Counted from the stretch's first letter, positions 10,579 through 22,560 are shown. The stretch: 64,000 nt of DNA from Terfezia claveryi (GCA_015179025.1 WHUX01000141.1:1-64000), one strand, 5' to 3'. Made by a program: numbers and translations. Notes: generated by a model not told the origin, from the sequence alone.

Positions 10579-12049
10579 ATGGTTACTGGAGAGAATGACT
10601 TCTATGGATGGGAGTGGGCAGTGGCGAAGTGGGCCGTGGAGTGGCATATGGGGATATGGGGTGAAGATGTGGGGCCGATGGGGTGGTTTAGAAAAATCAT
10701 GAGGAAGATGATTGTGGTCAGTGACGACAAGGAAGCCCCCATTTTCCCCTTTGACGGGAGGAATATCCCGAAACTATTTGGTACAGCAGGTGCACCGGGG
10801 CCTGCAGAGCCATGGGTGGTTGCCGCGGCGGAGGTGGTTGCGCTTGTAGTCGTGTGGATTCCGGCTATGTGGTTCTTGGGTTTGTCGAGTGGTGACTCGA
10901 ACTCTGGTTTGATTCATGCTGTGTTGAATGTCTTTGCACTCTGGATAGATGTATATTATCGTCGCGGATATTTTAGCAGCTATCTTGGGGAGAGCATGCT
11001 AGGACCGGCCCTGCAATTGAAAGTATTGATGCAACGCTGGACATCAGACGTGTTTAAGGTTATTATCGCTTATGGGCTCCTAAAAAGCCTTTGGCGAGCG
11101 ATAGAGGGGGGTTGGAGAGGATATACAGTCTTCAAGAGAGGCGGGTTTGGGATTCATACACAGGGCGAAGAGAAGCTCCATCAAAAATTCGAACGGGAGG
11201 GAGCTGATGAGAGGGCGGCGTCGACAGAAAGCTCCGAATTTAGAGAGTTTTTTGTGAGCGCAGCCATGGGTGACGGGGTTATCAAGGAAGAGAAAAAGGA
11301 GCCGTTGTCTGGAGAGGATGACGGGCAAGACCCAGATGGGCAGGACCCAGAGGAAAAGAAATGGATGAGACGGCTGGTTGAGAGAGAATTGCGTGAAATG
11401 CCTCCCCCCCTCCTTCCCAGTCTCCAGCGAAGTTCCCCTAGAGAAACACAGCCCACTCCACCCCCGCAACCCCTTCCTAAGGAGGAGGAGCTTGAAAATC
11501 TTCCCCCTCTCCCTCCTAGTTTCCGGCGGAGCCCCCGTAGACAAACGCAGCCCAGTCCACCCCCGCAACCCCGTCCTAAGGGTGAAGTGCGTGAAAAGCC
11601 TCCCCGTCTCCCTCCAAGACTCCAGCGAGGTCCCGCAGAGAAACGCAGCCCACTCCACCCCCACAAACCCCCCTGAGGGTGAAGTGCGTGAAAAGCCTCC
11701 CCCTCTCCTTCCAAGACCCCAGCGAGCTCCCCCAAGAGAAACACAGCCCAACCAATCCGCCAAATCCTCCCAAACCACCTCAGGAAGTGAATCCCTAATA
11801 TCTTTCCACAGCGCCGAATGCGACCCAAATCCTTACAAATCTGGAGGCCTCCAGGAAGCATTAGCGGAAAACCACTACCTTACGCAGGATCTTGTGGATA
11901 CTTATAATAAGGAATGGTGGAAGTGGGTAAATGAGGAGGTGAGACCGGGTTCGGTCAGTGAACATTGGTTTGATGGGATTGAGGGAGATGAGGTGAAGGG
12001 GGCGGTGGAGTGGGCAATGGAGAGTAAGAATCTGCAGAATTTGTATTGA
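10579..12049 (+). pseudogene. Multi-pass membrane protein gene frameshifted in a coding minisatellite
   Basis: One frame runs from the ATG at 10579 (open further upstream) to a TGA near 11676. It has hydrophobic segments (for example VVAAAEVVALVVVWIPAMWF and a later one near VFKVIIAYGLLKSLW), then an acidic region and a Pro-rich repeat. The sensible continuation (EGEVREKPPPLLP ... MESKNLQNLY) lies in another frame and ends at 12049. Repeat units are spaced 99, 98 and 98 bp: one base was lost near 11634 and one near 11668. The net 2-bp loss moves the frame, so the product is truncated within the repeat unless the assembly is wrong. I do not recognise the family. The overall layout (N-terminal membrane segments, charged C-terminus) resembles the gene at 33106, but sequence similarity is weak. 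Confidence 0.6.
11400..11760 (+). repeat. Pro-rich coding minisatellite, about 99-bp unit
   Basis: The block aga(a/c)aacgcagccc recurs near 11442, 11541, 11639 and 11737. Units encode about 33 residues of the type LQRSSPRETQPTPPPQPLPK. Two units are 98 bp, one base short, which creates the frameshift. Confidence 0.85.
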
Positions 12050-13439
12050 TTGTGAATATCTAGAGCTTAGTTGAGGGTAAGTCACTTTGATTTTATTTTT
12101 GGTGCAGGTTGTAATTTGGCGAGTTCTTTAGTTTTTGCATAAATCTATAACGACTGACAGACCCCTACTACTAGTACCTGTAAAATTTTCAAGCTGAAGT
12201 AGTATCTTTCCATTGAGTTGCAAAATCCTTTTACTGCAGCTAACAAATCAAAAACAATGACACACCACGAACTCCATGTGGAATACAGGTAAAACATATG
12301 AAATAGCTAGCGTGACGTTTGCGGCTGGAGAAATCAGTTAGCGGGAACAAGAGAAACAGCTCCATATAATATTTCACGCCTTGAAAGTTTAGCTTCCCAA
12401 AGTGGGGGATGTGGCCCGTAAGGGGACTCGCCCCCCGCAGCAAGTTGGGGGGGTCATCTCAAGCATCACTTAGGTGGTCAGGCTGGAGCATGACTCAATC
12501 TCGCGACCCGCCGACAAGAACGTAATATTCGCATGTTAATCCCACGTATGGTACTGCACTTTCGATATCTCCTGCCTCTGCCTCTGCTGTTGCATCATCT
12601 CTATCTTCACCTAATTCTTCTGCTATTCCTTCTCCAATTATATCAGAATTTCCTTCTATATACGAGCTTCTATTAGTTCCAAATTCTAGCGCAACTCATA
12701 TTTCTAGTGGTGCACGGTCAGGCAGCAAACGTTGTGTCCATTAATTCCTTTGCCTCACTTACGTTCTTCTGCAGATATCAATTTGGAGATATATTGCATA
12801 CAATTGTTCTTCGGAAGGCTAAATGCATTTCTGCTGTCATATTTGGTGGGTTTTTGGGTTTGAGGTCTACTATTTTCTTCTCGATCCTTACTTGTCCTTG
12901 TATTGATACGAGCGATGCCTGGTATTTAGTTTTGATCCTTGCTTGTATTAATGCAAGCGATGTTTGCTATAGGGTCGTAGCAAATGCATATGAATCATAC
13001 TAGAATATTTCTTTGTCAGATTTGTGAATGGGCTGTTCAGTTAGCGCTGCATTGGTCAATGGAATGGTGAACATAGTACGTCTGTGAGGAATTGGTAAAT
13101 GGGTCGGCCCAACCATGAATAGCGCCCCTTTGACCTGATAGCTGAATGGGTCAACATATTTACTGCATGCCATAATGCAGTATGCCAGTGGATATATGAG
13201 CAAATATGAGAGGACTGCGGGGTTGGACAATTCAGTAAGAGCAAGGAAACATAAGTAATATTGCTAACTCACGGAGCTATCTTAGGTATCGCTATAGACC
13301 TATCGCTATGGACCTAATTCTCTAAAGAAAAATCACATGAATGATGAGTGCGGTCTGGCCGCTTATATGAATCCCGTTCCAAGATCTCTTTGATATATTT
13401 CCTTCTAGGCAAACTGGCGAGAGTAATCCTACAAATTCA
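12050..13439. other. Repeat-derived spacer
   Basis: No gene was found. It contains one copy (13085-13130, minus orientation) of a dispersed motif that also occurs twice near 43150-43425, and a degenerate direct repeat (ttgatccttgcttgtattaa type) at about 12885-12965. Confidence 0.5.
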
Positions 13440-13682
13440 CATTACCAATCAGAGCTCTTTGAGCTATTTTAGCTAATATAGCGGTTGGAGAGTTAATGAG
13501 CTGATTGCGCGGTCGAAGGGTTCATATGAGCTTCACGTATCTAAGGAACTTTATTCCCAACAAACATTGGCGTCGCAAGATCATTTTCATCGAAAATATG
13601 AACATCATTATCTCTAGCAACCGGTATAGCTTTGAACTTGATACCATTCCATGCAAACAAACTATAATTCAGAGTAGGAACA

Positions 13683-14216
13683 TACAGTATACTCTCGATA
13701 TAAGAATATCGTCCGGCGGGGGGTAATATTCTTATATCAAATATATTCTTATGTCAAATGTCAGGGTAACTACCAAAGGTGTACATCAAATAAGAGAATT
13801 AAGGTGGGTAGAGAAAGAACTAGGTACAGGAGGACCAGGAATGAAGACGGTAACTCGCCATGTGAGATAAGGATGTTTTGCATAGTCATATATCTCCTTG
13901 CGTTGTTCTTCAGTCCACCCTTGACGTTTCAATTCACCAGTAGCAGGCATATAGAATTAGATCGGGAGTATTGTAGGTGTAGTAGTATTGTGTGTTGTGT
14001 ACTTACGGTGTAGCATTGTTAATTGTGCGGGGTATTTCTTATCGATAAGCCTTCCTATTCTGGTTAGGCTGTTTATACATTACCCAATCAGGTACTCTTG
14101 CTATAAGAATGCCTTAGTAAACAACCATGAAAAAATAAGAATATTCCCCCATCAAATATATTCTTATATCAAGTATATTCTTATATCAGATATTCTTATA
14201 TCAAGAGTATACTGTA
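13683..14216. mobile_element. Pogo-like TIR element/MITE with TA duplication
   Basis: It begins CAGTATACTCTCGATATAAG at 13685 and ends with the complement (...TATCAAGAGTATACTG) at 14214. TA lies on each side (13683-13684, 14215-14216). The 530-bp element has AT-rich, partly repeated arms (atattcttatatca). CAGTATACTCTCGATAT-type ends are typical of pogo/Fot elements. A minus-strand frame (ATGCCTGCTACTGG start at about 13950) encodes a short peptide with no recognised domain. It interrupts the copia remnant. Confidence 0.75.
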
Positions 14217-14570
14217 TAACAGATTATTTAGATCGATGCAAACGGGTGGTTGTACCGTCAGGCAGGGCAGAGTTGGAAGCTGCCTGACGTGCGTTCAAAG
14301 CGAAAGTGTGAAGGCGCATCCACTTGTTTTCAAATGCGTCAATGAAATCGGAGATGTTTTGGGAGGGATCAAGTGTTGAAGAGAGAGTATTAAAGGCATG
14401 AATCTCATAGACAAAGGACAGAGTGTGTCTTTATAATAGGTTTTGCGGAGATATTGCCAGATTTTGTGAGCAGATCTATACGTTCCTATCTGCAGCATAA
14501 TAGGTTCGGAAACCACCTGAATTAACAGAAGTAAGGATTCTGTTGCAATATGTTCTCTTCATAGTCCACC

Positions 14571-14606
14571 TAACGGGACCGCATAGGAGTAATGAGTATT
14601 AAAAAG
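14571..14606 (+). mobile_element. LINE 3' tail
   Basis: taacgggaccgcataggag followed by an A-rich end matches the last bases of the LINE at 31421-31437. Only the extreme 3' end was inserted (5'-truncated copy). Confidence 0.6.
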
Positions 14607-14740
14607 AGATGCATGTTCTGCCGCAGCTGCCCTCGCTGGTGGATTATAATCACATGAGTGGCTTTGAGAGCATCGAAAATCATTAACATTTGTTAAGTCC
14701 ATAATTCATAGATTTTTAATGCATTCTAATATACCGTAGC

Positions 14741-14782
14741 TATTGGGGCAGCATAGGAGTAACAAGTATTTTTAAAAAAAAT
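14741..14782 (+). mobile_element. LINE 3' tail
   Basis: ggggcagcataggagtaac, then tatttttaaaaaaaa, is a second diverged copy of the same LINE 3' end, running into an AT microsatellite (atatatatata). Confidence 0.5.
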
Positions 14783-15351
14783 ATATATATATACTGTAGC
14801 AAGCCTCTCAAATTTTATACTTGATTTGAAATCTCGGGGTGCTAAGGGTGCCGAGGATGCTAGAGCAGTGGATACATGAACTGTATCCTCAATGTTCTCA
14901 TCATTAGCACTCGTCTTGAAGGTGGTCGAGATGATGATCCGGCTTTGGCAGACATTCTTAACGTATGTGGCTCTGAGCGTGTTGACCGGGCTGAATACCT
15001 ATTGGAATAGGATATACAGAGAGCCGTGACTTCACTAAAAGAATGGAATGAATATTGAACGAAGCCGTGAGATCAGTAAAGAGATGAAGAGATTGATTGC
15101 TTTGTATTGATCTAATTTCTTAACCTATGGTAAAGTAAGGAAATACATAGACTATATATATACATCACATGAAGCATATATACGTTCACACATGTACGGA
15201 ACGTTCACACATATGAAGCGCACATGTCGGTCTGACGGTATACGTAGCTAGGTGTGGGCGGTATGGGCGGTATTGCATGAACAACATCAGGGTTCCCATT
15301 CTGATTGCACCCATCATGCGTATGGCCCCCCTCCACAGGTGCCCTTTTGTT

Positions 15352-15396
15352 ATTTTAAAAAAAAACTCATTACCTACTCATTTGCGGTCCCCCACT
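15352..15396 (-). mobile_element. LINE 3' tail, minus strand
   Basis: ttttaaaaaaaaactcatta, then tcatttgcggtccccc, is the complement of the LINE 3' end. The next, longer LINE starts two bases later, so two insertions abut. Confidence 0.5.
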
Positions 15397-15397
15397 C

Positions 15398-16260
15398 GGA
15401 ATTTTTTTTTTTTTTTTTAAATACTTGATACTCCTTTGCAGCCCCGTTAGGGGGGGCATGAGGAGCCACTCGGAAACCCGGTGGATTCAAGGGTGAGGCA
15501 AGTTAATCTGCCAGACCCGCGCAAGATAAGTACAAAACCAAACCCGAGACCAGGCCCAATGCTGTCATTAACGGACTGACCGGTGACCCAAAGGCCTGAC
15601 TGAGCCTCGATTCCTCCACTGATGCACTGTAAGAGATGAACTAGTGAACTAAAACCAAGGGAAATCGTGAGAATTAAGACTCGAGTACTAAGACAAAGGA
15701 AACTCGTGAAATTGACAACTTCCCCTCTAAGTGAGCTCACGGAATAATAACCCGAAGAAGGCCTCCGTGGCCTCGTATGTCTCTTCTTCCTCCTTTCTCC
15801 ATTCTGGTTTGTCGAGCTCTTCCCAACTGCTCTTCTCCCCCAACAGGGCCCTCCGGGGCCGGTCGAAGCGTGGGCACTTGAAAACAATGTGCTCTCCCGT
15901 CTCGGAGGGATGTCCGCATGCACACTCTGCTGACTCCGCTTTGACGACATGATGGAGCCAGCTCTTTTGTGGACCTCTGTTCGTTCGTAGCCATGTATAG
16001 GCTGATAGGGCGTGTTGGTTCCACTCCACTCTTCTGATCCCGTATCCGGCTTTTGTTCTCACTACTTTGCGTGTAGCTTTGGAAGACGCACGGAGACTCC
16101 CTTCCGTTACCGTGCGCTTGTGGCCTGTGAACTCTCCTAAATGAGATTGGAAACTCGCGATCCGGTCTGCCTTTTCGTTCCTTGGGATGCCCAGATGGAA
16201 ACGCGAGTGGATTCAGGACAGACATCGAGTGCGGCCGGGGACCTCCCACACAGGTGCCCT
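15398..16260 (-). mobile_element. 5'-truncated LINE (Tad-like) with RNase H end and zinc finger
   Basis: An oligo-T run near 15398-15416 marks the poly-A end of a minus-strand copy. The frame 16062-15727 carries the C-terminal block WLRTNRGPQKSWLHH followed by a C-x-C-x8-H-x4-C zinc-finger-like segment (CACGHPSETGEHIVFKC) and ends FFGLLFRELT. Upstream, after a frameshift, HLGIPRNEKADRIAS is the end of an RNase H domain. The copy is truncated and broken; sequence 16260-16640 is not clearly assignable. Confidence 0.75.
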
Positions 16261-17341
16261 TGAGCCTCATAGAAAAATTCAAAGGCTCGCTGCCGCAAAG
16301 GATTCTGTCGAAAGCAATCGGGCAGTGCATCCTCGGGAGAAAACCGGGGAAGGTTCGATGAGGGTAGGTAACCAACCGAAGTGAGGAATAGGTTGTCAGG
16401 CGTGGTGCCAAAACCCAACTGACGTCCCATCTTCCAGTGGTTACGTACTGGCCCATTTGTGCAAGTGCTCGCTGAGACAACAGGTCACCTCGTGCGCAAG
16501 TCCCCTCGGGGACGAGGCAAGAAATTTTCGATGTAGCTTGGTTAGTCGGATGTGGACCGGTGCCTCTGACCCACGTAACCAAAATGTATCGTTGGTGACA
16601 TCGGGGAGACCCCGAGGGCCTTATAACACACAGTTTCATCCGTCAACACTCAACACCAAGGGTACTGGGCGGCAGAGATAGGAGCAATCCTGGACGAAGG
16701 GTGGAGAGTCTGCTTTATCGACGGAACAGGAAGGCAGGGGCGGTGGCTAGCGCAGTGTTACGCATGGACAGGAAAGGAGGAGAGGAGGCCACATACGGCG
16801 GTTTCCTGGTGGACATGGCCACTGTAGCGGACTGGGAACTCCAAGCCATCCACCTGGCTCTCAGCACTGAAACCTTGGATATGGTTACCGTCTTCTCCGG
16901 CTCGCAGGCGGCGGTCCAAGCAGTACTCAACATGAGGCCGAGGTCGGGAGATGAGGCGGATATCAAGCTCCTGATCGAATCCTCGGAGGAGAAGGACGTA
17001 AGGATCGCTTGGGTAAGAGGCCATATCGGCATCAAAGGCAATGAGAAGGTGGACCAGAGGGCATCTTACGAGTCGATTCTAGGCCAGGTCCGAGGAACAG
17101 CACTTACAGCAACACAAAGAGGCATACGCGCGGCTTCAAAGGCCGTCCGGAAAGAGCCGAGGACTAGGCCTGGGCACGAGACGAGCCGGCTCGAGCCCAA
17201 GGTTACACAGGCTCGAGCCCGGAGGTCATTGCAACCGCGAAATACCGAAGGTAGCCAGGGTGTCCAAATCTTCAAAATACATTGCATTCCCACCACCTTT
17301 ACCTCTATTCTTTTTTCTGCTCTCCACTCGAATTCAGCCAG

Positions 17342-17602
17342 AATGACTCAACCTCTACCTGCAGTTCAGGAATATATTTCTTCCCTTGCCGGCCGATACC
17401 AGGAACTGCAGGATGGTTATACGGTATCAGGCGCTGGTTTTTGTCGATTTAACAACTATCTCTACATGCGAAAGCTATTAATCTGGAAGTCTATTCCAGA
17501 TGAGCCATCATGCCACCATATCTATTGTACACATTGTACTCACATTCCATGGAAAGTACCAGCAAAATTCACTACCACAAGTGCACAACTGCGACATTTC
17601 TG
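17342..17602 (+). pseudogene. hAT transposase N-terminus with BED-type zinc finger
   Basis: The frame starts at ATG 17342 (MTQPLPAVQEYISSLAGRYQ). It contains YCTHCTHIPW followed by TTSAQLRHF, the C-x2-C ... S-x-L-x-H layout of a BED finger that binds transposon ends. A stop replaces the next residue, and AT-rich broken sequence continues to the gypsy insertion at 18009. Confidence 0.6.
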
Positions 17603-18008
17603 AAAGCACTACCTATGCCTACCAACAACACAAGATGAGGAAAATATGAGAATTAATAAAATCACAGCTTTATCAGGCTCAAGTATAGCAGCAATAACAC
17701 TATTTATATTAGTAGTATAGGCAGCTTCTATATATATAGTAGCAGCATAATTTAATAATAAGGTCTATATATTAAATCAGGTTGTAAGCTTGCTTATGCT
17801 AATTAATATAGGTTGTATATAAGTATTTTACAGCCTTTATTATTAGTTTAAATTCCTCACTTGCAATAGTTGAAAATATATATTTTATTTAATTGCTATA
17901 ATATTATAATTCTTTATATTATCCAATTTCATGATAGACTTTAGGTTATGGAATCTATAATCTATATACCTCTTTATTTCCGTAAGTTTAGAAGCAGTTG
18001 CAGGAATA

Positions 18009-18506
18009 TGTAATGACGGCTCTGGGGACAAGGTGACCAAGGGGTATGCTAGGGCAAGGGCAAGGCTAGGGTGACACACACGTAGGAACGCTACGTGTGT
18101 GACTAGGGGAAAAGACTAGGACGGAGGCAAGGGCGAAGGTGAGAGAGGCAGAGGGCAAGGGGCACGAGACACGCGGAGGCAGTTGCCGCATGTGTCGGAG
18201 GGAGGCAGCTGTGCTGCAGAGCGGTTCACGAGACAAGAGGGGTGCACAAAGGAGGTGCACAAGCATTGGAAGAGGCAAGGTTCTGTATTGGATATACAAG
18301 ACATTAGATAGGGATCTAACGAGAGGGCGGAGAGAGCAAGCTATATATACAGGCTTCCTTTCTAGCTAAGGCCACTGGAAGGAATAAGGTTCCCGAGACC
18401 CCTTATCTCGGGAATAGAGATAACAATGATATCAATCAATAATAATGAGAGTCGGACAGAATCCTGTCTGACTCTCAAACCCGGCTAGGAAAGGACAGTT
18501 GTGACA
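18009..18506 (-). repeat. Gypsy 3' LTR (498 bp)
   Basis: This is the left copy of the LTR pair. It has the same length as 23921-24418 and differs mainly by transitions (for example ctggggaca versus ctagggaca). It contains a TATA-like ctatatataca near 18341 in plus-strand reading. Confidence 0.92.
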
Positions 18507-18698
18507 CTATCCCCCCTTTAGGCTCAGAGCTCCAGTGATACCAGGCAAGGCGAAAAAAAACAAACAAACAAATGAACAAAATAGGCGAATAACCAATAAC
18601 CCATAACACAACCCCAACGCTGGAAGTATATACCAACATTAACTATGATAACAATGATAATAACAACCCTAATAACCAATTCCTAGATGACAAGAATA

Positions 18699-18885
18699 TC
18701 ATTGGGCGGGGCGGAGTTTCCGGAGGTAACACTGGTGGAACAGGGTAACCAAGTCTTGTGCGTTTTCTAGATCTTCGGCTGGTTGCCAGATCGTCTTCTC
18801 GTCCCCCAGCTATTTGACCTTATATTGCAGATGCCCATATCTTCTTCGGGAGTCCAGCACTTCCTCCACCTCCCATTCCTCCTCA
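18699..18885 (-). pseudogene. Gypsy C-terminal chromodomain
   Basis: Translation on the minus strand gives [22 protein letters not shown]-stop-LGDEKTIWQPAEDLEN and LVTLFHQCYLRK. This is a chromodomain with one TGG to TAG change at the conserved KW. Such domains steer chromovirus integration to heterochromatin; here it implies a chromovirus. The frame ends with TGA at 18701-18699. Confidence 0.88.
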
Positions 18886-19301
18886 CCTTCGATAACTACA
18901 GGAGGAGGTGAGGGGTGTTCCTGGCCTGGTAGAGGGTCACTAGCGGCAGGCTCGATCTTGGAGACATGGACGACTGGGTGTTATTTGATGTCCTTGGGGA
19001 ATCTCAATTGGTAGGCGTGAGTGCCTATAGCAGCCAACACCTCAAATGGACCCAAGAACTTATGGTCGAGCTTGCAAGATGGCCATTTTGTCTAGAAGTA
19101 CTGGCTGGAGAGCCACACCTTATCCTCTGGTTGATATTTGGGGGCTGGCAACTATGATCCGTTGGCATACTCGGCTTGCCTGGCTTGTGCATATCCTAGC
19201 TCGGCTTTCAGGGTAGAGTGAAGTTCAGAAATCTGCATGGTGAATTCCTTAGCTGGGGCATTCTCCCTAGCCTTACGTAGAGGTGCTAGAGAGTCTATGA
19301 A

Positions 19302-19990
19302 CTAAGGGTGCCAGCTATAATTGGCCAGGAATGGGGAGGTCTTCAGAGTCTCCGAGAAGTGGTTATTGGCGGAGAATTCGCAGGTGGCTAGCAATGAAAC
19401 CCAGTTATTCTGCTGGTAATTGATGTACACCCTCAGATATTGCTTCATGATAGCATTCATATGTTCTGACTGGCCATCAGTCTGAGGGTGGTATACCGTA
19501 GACAGGTGTACTTCGATACCCAACAGTTCACAGAATGTTTTCCAGAAGTCGGCGATGAACTGAGGGCCACGGTCTGAGACAATTGACACTGGGAGGCCAT
19601 GGTAATGGAAGACATTATCCAGGTAGAGGGATGCCAATTCGGGGGCTGAGCAGGTGTCTCGACAGGGTATCACATGCCTCATTTTCGTTAACTGATCCAC
19701 TACCATCAAGATGGCGTTGAATCCCGAGTCTTCCGGCAATCCGGTGACGAAGTCCATAGTCAAGTGTTGCCAGGGTTATTCTGGGACTTCCAGGGGCTTT
19801 AGGGTACTATAAGGAGTATGGCAGGTGGGTTTGGCATGCTTGCAGACATGGCAATTCCGTATGTACTACTCCACTTCCTTCTGTTGGTCAATCTATATAT
19901 ATTGTCTGGACAGCAACTCTAACGTCTTAGCCACTCTAGGGTGACCTACTGCCAGTATGTCGTGGTGTTTCTTGATCAATCACAGGCGTA
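19302..19990 (-). pseudogene. Gypsy integrase
   Basis: The frame (in phase with an ORF at 20270-19980, but shifted relative to RT) has an HHCC zinc segment (KKHHDILAVGHPRVAKT ... CHVCKHAKPTCH) and a DDE core: MDFVTGLP, SDRGPQFI and DGQSEHMN. The second Asp and the Glu are separated by 35 residues (DD35E). Stops in the zinc part and after SWHP fit Gln/Trp codon decay. Confidence 0.9.
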
Positions 19991-20404
19991 GCTCATCGTC
20001 TACAGGTATGTAGAGGCGGTCCAAGTGGTAGAGAAGGCCGTCCTGAGTTGTATATTCGGCCAGGGAAATCTTGGTATGGCGGCGCTGGCTAGAATCCACT
20101 ACGGCGATAATGTCTTTGGCCAGTGGGTCCTCCACGTATGCTCTTTTTACCTGTTGTCGGAGATCACTTCCAGTATCTGCATTAGCCTCAACATCCATGA
20201 TCTCAGCTTCAGCCTCAGCCTCAGCCAGAACGTTGGCGGCTAGGTCAAGATTTTCTGGCTTCAGTACCACCTGGTTCTAGTATTTTAGCCTTTCATTCCC
20301 CCCTTAGAGAGAACTCCTGATCTCCTGGTCAGTGCGTCTGGTTTCCCACCAGCCTTTCCAGGCCGATACTTGATCTTGAAGTTGAATCGAGATTAGAACT
20401 CTGA

Positions 20405-20971
20405 CTACCTAGCCTGCCGTTGGTTCAGCAGCTTAGTGGTGGTGAAGTACTCAAGATTCTTATGATCGGATAGCACCTTGATGATCCCCTTGGCTGACTC
20501 CAGGTGTGGCCTCCACTCCTCGAATGCTCGCACAATGGCTATTAACTCTTTATTATAGATTTCATAATTACACTTAGCCGGAGAGTGCTTATTTGAGAAG
20601 TATACCACTGGGTAGAGGATCCCATTGACATACTGAGACAAGATTCCCGTGGAGACATAGTCGGAGGCGTCAGTCTCCACGATACATTTGCTGTCCAGAT
20701 CGAAATGGGCCAGGATTGGTGCTGAGTAGAAAGCTTCCTTGAGGTTCTGGAAGGCAGATTGGGTTTCTGGATTCCAGTCGAAGTGCCGGTCTTTTTTGGT
20801 CAGGGTGGTGAGGGGGACTATAATCTTCAAATACCCTAAAATGAACCACCGGTAAAAGTTAGTGAACCTCAGGAAGGCTTGGACATCCTTGAGATTTGCT
20901 GGAATTTGCCATTCCTGGACAGCAGTAACCTTGGTGGGATCCATCCTGATACCTTCGGTAGTGATAATCAA
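20405..20971 (-). pseudogene. Gypsy RNase H
   Basis: The frame is in phase with the RT and contains the connection domain ([28 protein letters not shown]) and the RNase H ([33 protein letters not shown]). It ends with a TAG after QRQAR, where the family has Trp (TGG to TAG). Confidence 0.9.
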
Positions 20972-21034
20972 CCCCAGATACTTGACCTCCTACACATGAA
21001 ACTCGCATTTCTCAGGCTTGAGGTATAATCCGGC

Positions 21035-21550
21035 TTACTCCAGCTTTTCCAGCACTTGTCGGACATGAATTTTGTGCTCTGCCAGGGTGTCTGAATAGAT
21101 CAGGATATCATCCAGGTAGGCTATGCAGAACACATCCAAAAAGTCTTGTAGGGTATCATTAATAAAGTGCTGGAAAGAGGCCGGAGCATTGGTTAAGCCG
21201 AAAGGCATGATATTGTACTTGAAGTACCTGTAACAGGTGTAGAAGGCCGTTTTCCACTCTTCACCTTCAGCTATTCGGACCAGGTTATAGGCTCCTCTCA
21301 AATCCAGTTTAGTGAACCATTTTGCCTTGGAGAGCCTGGCTAATGTTTCCTGGATCAGAGGTAGGGGATACCTGTTCTTGACCATTATCTCGTTCAGGCC
21401 ATGATAATCAACGCACAACTGAAGAGAGCCGTCCGACTTCTTCACGAACAGCACAGGGGCACCCGCTGGGGAGGAGCTATGGCGAATGAAGCTTTTGTTG
21501 AGGTTTTCCTCCAAGTACTTTTTTAGGACTTCCAGCTCTACCCGGGACAT
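21035..21550 (-). pseudogene. Gypsy reverse transcriptase
   Basis: Classic RT blocks are present in order: [42 protein letters not shown], and the catalytic [10 protein letters not shown] (residues 145-154 of the frame). A TAA separates it from the rest of the thumb/RNase H, where the family has a Gln or Lys codon; CAA to TAA is the simplest change. Confidence 0.92.
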
Positions 21551-21613
21551 TCCATAGAGGGGCCCATAGGGAGGGGTTTTACCTTCTATTAGCGGAATCG
21601 TGTGGTCATATGG

Positions 21614-22543
21614 TCAGTGAGGTGCCAACTTCTCTGCGACTTTTTCTGAGAACAGGTCAATGAACTCGTGGTACTCATCCGGAACCAAGGATTTCCACTC
21701 CTCCTTGGACCTGATCTTGTTAATTTCCAGATTAATCTCATAAATTGAGAGGGTATGCGCCTTGAGCTTATGCTTCCTAGTGAGATGAGCGAAGGCCCCT
21801 GCTCCAATAAAGTTAATATTCAGGGGTTTTGCGGGGGCGGGGGATATCAGGGAAACTGGGGGAACAGGGGTAATCGGAGAAACCGAGGAAACAGGGGGAA
21901 TGGTGGCATTGATGTGTGCAGGCGGGAGTACCACCTGAGTCAGGTGGATTATTGGGGGTGGCAATACGCACAGCCCAGTGACAGTGGTTTTTGGATCTCT
22001 ACAGTGTTTTTTGCAATAAGGGCTATTGAATCGCAAGGTGTAAGAGCCGAAGCTGACTGATACATTGTACATCCTAAGCCAGGGGATCCCAAGGACAATT
22101 GGATACTTTAGCTTGGTTACGAACATTGGGAGATCTTCCGAGTGATCACCCATGGTGCTGGGCAGGCATGCGAGATCGGTAATCACTCCAGAAGAGATAG
22201 AGTGGCTGTCAATGACATTAAGAAGGCAGGGGGTTTTTAGCTTGGAGGTTGGTATAGAGTTTCTACTGATGAAGGTCTGGTCAATGAATGCTATTCCTGA
22301 AGTACCACAATCTATGAGAGCTGATGTAACCACTGTTTTATCATTGAACTTCATCAGGAAAGAAAATAGTTTGTCTCCAGTGTCTCTAGAGACAGTATTG
22401 CTACTGGAGACAAGGTATGTCTCCACAATTGGCAGAATGTCTCCCAGTGTCTCCTGGAGACACTGGGAGACACTGGGAGACATATAGGAGACACTCAGGA
22501 GACACCTAGGAGACATAAAAGACACAAAAGACACCAGAGACAA
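21614..22543 (-). pseudogene. Gypsy aspartic protease region
   Basis: The frame from 22543 holds SALIDCGTSGIAF with the catalytic Asp near 22312 (family form D-S/T-G; here D-C-G, possibly mutated), then PIVLGIPWLRMYN, the usual LG-x-PWL protease end. A repeat of GGAGACACT-type units distorts the stretch between gag and protease. Confidence 0.75.
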
Positions 22544-22560
22544 CCTTGTCTCCTGGAGAC
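22376..22560. repeat. GAGACA-type short tandem repeat inside gypsy
   Basis: The motif ggagacactggg/ggagacat(a) is repeated many times between gag and protease, with inverted tctcc/ggaga parts. It probably expanded after insertion and contributes to frame disruption. Confidence 0.75.

Larger units (their letters stand above)
13440..15286 (-). mobile_element. Decayed Ty1/copia element (LTR plus gag, partial pol)
   Basis: The minus-strand 5' LTR is 14990-15286 (TGTTGTTCATG...GGTCAACA, 297 bp). Downstream is a gag start (MSAKAGSSSRPPSRR) at about 14967, then a UBN2-type gag segment with KIWQYLRKTYYKD at 14282-14516. After the inserted MITE the reading continues as a pre-integrase-like segment (YVPTLNYSLFAWNGIKFKAI) at about 13500-13680. 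Stops, frameshifts and two inserted LINE tails show it is dead. The 3' LTR was not found. Confidence 0.65.

Noticed and set aside
11080..11861. Long minus-strand frames over 226-232 codons
   Set aside because: Antisense of the Pro-rich minisatellite; low-complexity Gly/Trp/Arg text.
15737..16639. 300-codon minus-strand frame
   Set aside because: It overlaps the LINE zinc-finger frame in another phase; its text does not match any LINE domain.
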